Below the pieces are notes generated by a model that worked only from the letters and a program-made list of their open reading frames with translations, was not told the origin of the DNA and made no database searches. A stretch of DNA of 9,141 nucleotides from Caldifarciminota bacterium RBG_13_43_14 (GTDB lineage: Bacteria > Hydrothermota > Tepidihabitantia > SM23-42). Below, piece after piece: positions 6,731 to 9,141 of the stretch. The position numbers were made by a program, and so were the translations under genes. The stretch covers positions 8,257 to 17,397 of the forward strand of contig MEUM01000167.1 in assembly GCA_001771735.1 (NCBI GenBank), given 5' to 3'. Position 1 is the stretch's first letter; every line of letters starts with the position of its first letter.

Positions 6731-8673
6731 TATCCCATATCATCATAATCAATCACTGCACCGGAAATCACGTTTTTGGGGATCTCACGCAAAAATGGCG
6801 AAATCGATGGGTACATAGTACCGCTTCGGAATGATTCACGCTGTCGGGCGCAGGTAAGATGTAATTTTTTACATGCCCTGGTTATACCCACATAAAGTAG
6901 ACGGCGCTCTTCTTCATACTGATATTGATCAGACCGGGATTTATAATGCGGAACCAAACCATCTTCCACCCCGGTAATAAAAACCGTATCGAACTCTAGT
7001 CCTTTAGCATTATGTAGAGTCATAAGATTGACCTTAGCCGAATCTCTATCCCAATCGTCAATATCGCCTCTAAGCGAAACATCGGCTAGATAGTTAGCGA
7101 GTGCAGCATTCGGGTGCTGTTTATTATATTCTTTTATTGAAATGATCAATTCCTCGATGTTTTTGCGCCGAATATAATCAGCATCCGTTTCGCGATCGCT
7201 CAAACTATCCAGATAGCCGGATTGGCGCACTACGATCATAACCAGTTCAAAAAGATCCAATTCCTTACTCTTTTTGCGAAGATCGTTCATCAAAGCGATA
7301 AATTTCATGAGTTTTTCCACGGTTTTCTGGTCCAGCGCTGTTATATGCCTGCACTGGCTTAGACCCTGATATAATGAATATCCATTTTCCTCACAATATT
7401 TATTCAGTTTTTCTACGGTTATATTACCGATCTTACGACTGGGCACATTTATAATCCGCTTTAAGCCTACCGAATCATTCGGGTTGACGATTACCTTGAG
7501 ATATGCCAGTACATTTTTTATTTCGGCACGCTCATAGAATTTAAGAGCACCAACTAATTCATACGGAATTTGAAACCGCACAAAACACTCTTCAAACATC
7601 CGGGATTGATAATTGACCCGGTAAAAAACAGCAAAATCATTAAGGCTTTGTCCCTGCAGCCTGCCTTCAATGATCCGACGGGCAACATAGGCCGCTTCAG
7701 TATAAGCATCATCGGCCAGGTAAAAACTGATCTCCTCGCCATCCTGATTTTCACACCATAGTGTTTTTGGCTTTCGGTACTCATTATTATCGACCACCGA
7801 AGATGCCGCCTTCAAAATTGTCTTGGTCGATCGGTAATTCTGTTCCAATTTTATCACCGCGGTTTCCGGAAAATCCTTTTCAAAATCAAGTATATTGCGT
7901 ATCTCAGCACCTCGCCATGAATATATCGATTGATCATCGTCGCCAACAACACACAGATTACGGTATTTTTCAGCAAGCAACCTGGTAAAAACATACTGGG
8001 CTTTATTTGTATCTTGATATTCATCGACCAGGATATAGCGAAAAAGATTTTGATAATGTTCAAGTGTCGATCGATCTTGCTGGAACAACTTTACGGTCAG
8101 CATTATTAGATCATCAAAATCGACCGCATTGTATTGTTCCAGTCTTTTATTATATTGTTCGTAAACACGCCGAACTAAATCGTGGTCAATATTATCTGGT
8201 TTTTGAAGGTCCTCTTTCACTCTATTGATCATTGCACCCACATAACCAGGCGACCATTCCTGCAGATCAATATTGAGATCCTTTAAACATTCTTTGATCA
8301 CGGTCTGTTGATCATGCTCATCATAAATGGTGTAATTTTCCGATCTTTTTATAAGACTACCCAATGCTCGATTACGACGAAGACTTTCACGAAGGATCTT
8401 CGCACAGGTCGAATGAAAGGTGCGGATCCAGATATCTCCCCGACCAAGCATACTTGTTATCCGGCTCTTCATTTCATCGGCCGCTTTATTGGTGAAGGTT
8501 ATCGCTATAATACCTCGCGGTGAGGTTAGTCGTTTACTAATCAGATAAGCAATACGGTAGGTAATCACTCTGGTCTTTCCGCTTCCAGCTCCGGCCAGTA
8601 TCAGTATCGGTCCCTTCTCTATCGTTACTGCGCGACGTTGCTCTTCATTGAGATCATCAAAAGTAAAACTCAC
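6730..8673 (-). CDS. UvrD/PcrA/Rep-type superfamily 1A DNA helicase
   Basis: This ATP-driven 3'-5' DNA helicase would act in repair or replication-fork maintenance. All SF1A motifs are present in the 647 residues: the Q-motif region LNEEQRRAV (8-16); Walker A AGAGSGKT (27-34); Ia ITFTNKAADEM; II VDEYQD (216-221); III GDDDQSIYSWRGA (244-256); IV QNYRST (278-283); V TLHNAKGLEF (552-561); and VI RRLLYVGITRA (590-600). The 2B domain shows LKFYERAEIKNVLAYL. Only about 45 residues follow motif VI, so it is some 70 residues shorter than E. coli UvrD or Bacillus PcrA, and the C-terminal Tudor-like domain appears absent; its length is nearer to Rep. The start is GTG at 8673. A TAA three codons upstream excludes an earlier start, and no other start codon occurs before Walker A. 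The gene overlaps the downstream PLP enzyme by one base. Confidence 0.95.
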   Translation of the reverse strand: MSFTFDDLNEEQRRAVTIEKGPILILAGAGSGKTRVITYRIAYLISKRLTSPRGIIAITFTNKAADEMKSRITSMLGRGDIWIRTFHSTCAKILRESLRRNRALGSLIKRSENYTIYDEHDQQTVIKECLKDLNIDLQEWSPGYVGAMINRVKEDLQKPDNIDHDLVRRVYEQYNKRLEQYNAVDFDDLIMLTVKLFQQDRSTLEHYQNLFRYILVDEYQDTNKAQYVFTRLLAEKYRNLCVVGDDDQSIYSWRGAEIRNILDFEKDFPETAVIKLEQNYRSTKTILKAASSVVDNNEYRKPKTLWCENQDGEEISFYLADDAYTEAAYVARRIIEGRLQGQSLNDFAVFYRVNYQSRMFEECFVRFQIPYELVGALKFYERAEIKNVLAYLKVIVNPNDSVGLKRIINVPSRKIGNITVEKLNKYCEENGYSLYQGLSQCRHITALDQKTVEKLMKFIALMNDLRKKSKELDLFELVMIVVRQSGYLDSLSDRETDADYIRRKNIEELIISIKEYNKQHPNAALANYLADVSLRGDIDDWDRDSAKVNLMTLHNAKGLEFDTVFITGVEDGLVPHYKSRSDQYQYEEERRLLYVGITRACKKLHLTCARQRESFRSGTMYPSISPFLREIPKNVISGAVIDYDDMG

Positions 8674-8678
8674 GGTTG

Positions 8679-8706
8679 ATTATATAGCGAGACAGCATTC
8701 TGTCAA
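8679..8706 (-). promoter_or_regulatory. Consensus sigma-70-type promoter of the helicase gene
   Basis: On the minus strand, TTGACA (8706-8701), a 16-nt spacer and TATAAT (8684-8679) match the consensus at all 12 positions. Only five bases separate the -10 box from the GTG start codon at 8673, so the predicted +1 (8672-8674) coincides with the start codon. Because an in-frame stop prevents any earlier start, the message should be leaderless if this promoter is used. Confidence 0.85.
8691..8704. promoter_or_regulatory. Palindrome overlapping the helicase -35 box (possible operator)
   Basis: GACAG-CATT-CTGTC is a perfect inverted repeat with 5-bp half-sites and a 4-nt centre. It covers four of the six -35 bases and much of the promoter spacer, where a bound repressor would block RNA polymerase. 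UvrD-type helicases are LexA-controlled in some bacteria, but this does not match the E. coli (CTGT-N8-ACAG) or Bacillus LexA box. The regulator is therefore unknown and chance is possible. Confidence 0.35.
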
Positions 8707-8714
8707 GAAAAGAC

Positions 8715-8746
8715 CGTAGTGCTTGCCCGCCTCAGGAGGGCGTAGC
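8715..8746. repeat. GTAG-led imperfect hairpin (REP-like)
   Basis: A GTAG tetranucleotide (8716-8719) precedes an imperfect hairpin: arms at 8721-8731 and 8735-8746, about nine base pairs with one mismatch and a small bulge, and a three-base loop. The nine bases CCGTAGTGC at 8714-8722 recur exactly at 8847-8855, at the head of a second element. A tetranucleotide at the foot of a hairpin is the layout of bacterial REP sequences. Confidence 0.5.
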
Positions 8747-8760
8747 GCGAAAAGACGCTA
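8743..8760. repeat. Short inverted repeat
   Basis: TAGCG (8743-8747) and CGCTA (8756-8760) form a perfect 5-bp inverted repeat around an eight-base A-rich loop, bridging the GTAG hairpin and the heptad array. It is short enough to be incidental. Confidence 0.3.
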
Positions 8761-8821
8761 ATCGGTAATCGCTATTCGCTACTCGCCAATTACGTAATTA
8801 CTGATTACCAATTACTGGTTA
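8758..8821. repeat. Degenerate 7-bp tandem repeat (nine heptads)
   Basis: Nine 7-base units run in register with a single extra C at 8793. The first four, from 8758, are CTAATCG, GTAATCG, CTATTCG and CTACTCG. The next five, from 8786, are CCAATTA, (C) GTAATTA, CTGATTA, CCAATTA and CTGGTTA. The array thus has two blocks, one ending in TCG and one ending in TTA, as if two related units were each amplified. Heptameric tandem repeats of this kind are known from other bacteria, for example the STRR sequences of filamentous cyanobacteria. No coding frame uses it. Confidence 0.8.
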
Positions 8822-8847
8822 TATGCCAAATGAAAGTGAGCAGCCCC

Positions 8848-8899
8848 CGTAGTGCAAACCTTTAGGTTTGCCCATGCAAGGCTAAAGCCCCGCCCTACG
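8848..8899. repeat. CGTAG...CTACG element with two internal hairpins (REPIN-like)
   Basis: An outer 5-bp inverted repeat, CGTAG (8848-8852) and CTACG (8895-8899), encloses two hairpins. The first is GCAAACCT/AGGTTTGC (8854-8861 and 8864-8871), perfect over 8 bp around TT. The second is GCAAGGC/GCCCCGC (8876-8882 and 8887-8893) with loop TAAA and a two-base mismatch. GTAG next to one hairpin and CTAC next to the other is the arrangement of paired inverted REP sequences, which REP-associated tyrosine transposases mobilise. No such transposase gene is in the window. Confidence 0.65.
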
Positions 8900-8940
8900 T
8901 TTCTTGATAAAAAATGGAAAGGGAGAAGAGGAGAAAATGC

Positions 8941-9062
8941 GTGGATCAGGGAATCAGATTATCAGCACGAAGATTATCAGAACATCAGCAAATCAGGAAT
9001 TGATTTCTGATATTCTGTTTTGCTGATCCGCTTCCCACTGATCCTCTGGTATTCTGATATGC
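8941..9062. repeat. Long inverted repeat built on an 8-bp ATCAG period
   Basis: ATCAG begins at 8945, 8953, 8961, 8976, 8984 and 8992 (steps 8, 8, 15, 8, 8). The opposite arm has CTGAT at 9007, 9023, 9038 and 9054, with variants CTGTT at 9015 and CTGGT at 9046, giving the same steps. Every left unit pairs with its right counterpart about one centre (9001/9002) without any insertion or deletion. Over 8945-9000 I count 38 Watson-Crick and 4 G-T pairs in 56 positions. It could act as a long imperfect hairpin, or as a symmetric array of protein sites. Confidence 0.75.
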
Positions 9063-9066
9063 ATAT
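9057..9066. repeat. 10-bp perfect palindrome
   Basis: ATATGCATAT is self-complementary and sits at the outer edge of the ATCAG inverted repeat, sharing two bases with its last unit. It may be part of that element or coincidental in AT-rich DNA. Confidence 0.3.
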
Positions 9067-9076
9067 TTTGGGAATA

Positions 9077-9134
9077 TGTGGGAGCGGCTTCCCAGCCGCG
9101 ATAAATTAATCGAGCCCAGGAGGGCTCTCCCACA
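9077..9134. repeat. 58-nt four-way-junction (cloverleaf) repeat element
   Basis: An 8-bp outer stem, TGTGGGAG (9077-9084) with CTCCCACA (9127-9134), encloses exactly three 14-nt hairpins. These are 9085-9098 (CGGCT/AGCCG, loop TCCC), 9099-9112 (CGAT/ATCG, loop AAATTA) and 9113-9126 (AGCCC/GGGCT, loop AGGA). No base at the junction is left unpaired. The start resembles the Pseudomonas-type REP consensus, with a GTGGGAGCGG-like head before a GC hairpin and GAT after it. It lacks tRNA hallmarks. Confidence 0.75.
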
Positions 9135-9141
9135 ACGGATT

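Larger units (their letters stand above)
8707..9141. other. Gene-free repeat mosaic upstream of the helicase
   Basis: About 435 bases carry no credible coding sequence. They contain at least five distinct repeat designs placed end to end with short spacers, including a purine-rich stretch at about 8911-8937 between two of them. The individual elements are listed separately. The region continues to the window edge, so its full extent is unknown. Confidence 0.8.

Noticed and set aside
8937..9026. 29-codon ORF starting ATG after a purine-rich GAGGAG stretch
   Set aside because: It runs through the left arm and part of the right arm of the ATCAG palindrome, its sequence is dictated by that repeat, and the spacing from GAGGAG to ATG is only 3 nt. 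Other genes here do not use Shine-Dalgarno sites.
8941..9062. CRISPR array
   Set aside because: The period is 8 bp with 3-base gaps and opposite orientation in the two halves; there are no 25-40 bp repeats or unique spacers.
9077..9134. tRNA-like cloverleaf
   Set aside because: It is 58 nt long, with no T-loop or D-loop consensus, no recognisable anticodon arm and no unpaired bases at the junction, so it is not a tRNA; kept as a repeat element.

Overview
The window suggests a diderm (Gram-negative-type) bacterium with moderately AT-rich DNA. It encodes apolipoprotein N-acyltransferase, which is used to finish outer-membrane lipoproteins, and a c-di-GMP-type signalling protein. None of the start codons has a convincing Shine-Dalgarno site, and the intergenic DNA is full of short palindromic repeats. 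This combination would fit an uncultured FCB-like or WOR-3-like lineage, but that placement is a low-confidence inference; no marker gene here fixes the phylum.

Left part, + strand. A glutamine synthetase-family gene cut by the window start (2-1015) is followed after 14 nt by a Gfo/Idh/MocA-fold protein (1030-2046). After 20 nt comes lnt (2067-3593). These three are tightly packed and could be one transcript, although a TATAAT lies across the glutamine synthetase stop codon and could start a separate one. A full consensus promoter then begins inside the lnt stop codon and reads into a triple-GAF diguanylate cyclase (3633-5615).

Right part, - strand. A UvrD/PcrA/Rep-type helicase (8673-6730) is read from a near-perfect consensus promoter and is translationally coupled (TAATG overlap) to a class V PLP-dependent enzyme (6730-5609). 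The last gene of each strand converges with a 7-nt overlap of coding sequence.

The remaining DNA (about 8707-9141) is gene-free. It is a mosaic of five different repeat designs: a GTAG-led hairpin, a degenerate 7-bp tandem array, a GTAG...CTAC double-hairpin element, a 114-bp inverted repeat built on an 8-bp period, and a 58-nt element that folds exactly into a four-way junction.

The genes are mostly housekeeping or signalling and do not form an obvious single pathway. The most notable points are: (1) the oxidoreductase has lost all three residues normally used for catalysis; (2) the glutamine synthetase lacks the adenylylation loop; (3) the two best promoters in the window sit so close to their start codons that the mRNAs should be leaderless or nearly so; and (4) the repeat mosaic upstream of the helicase is highly structured.
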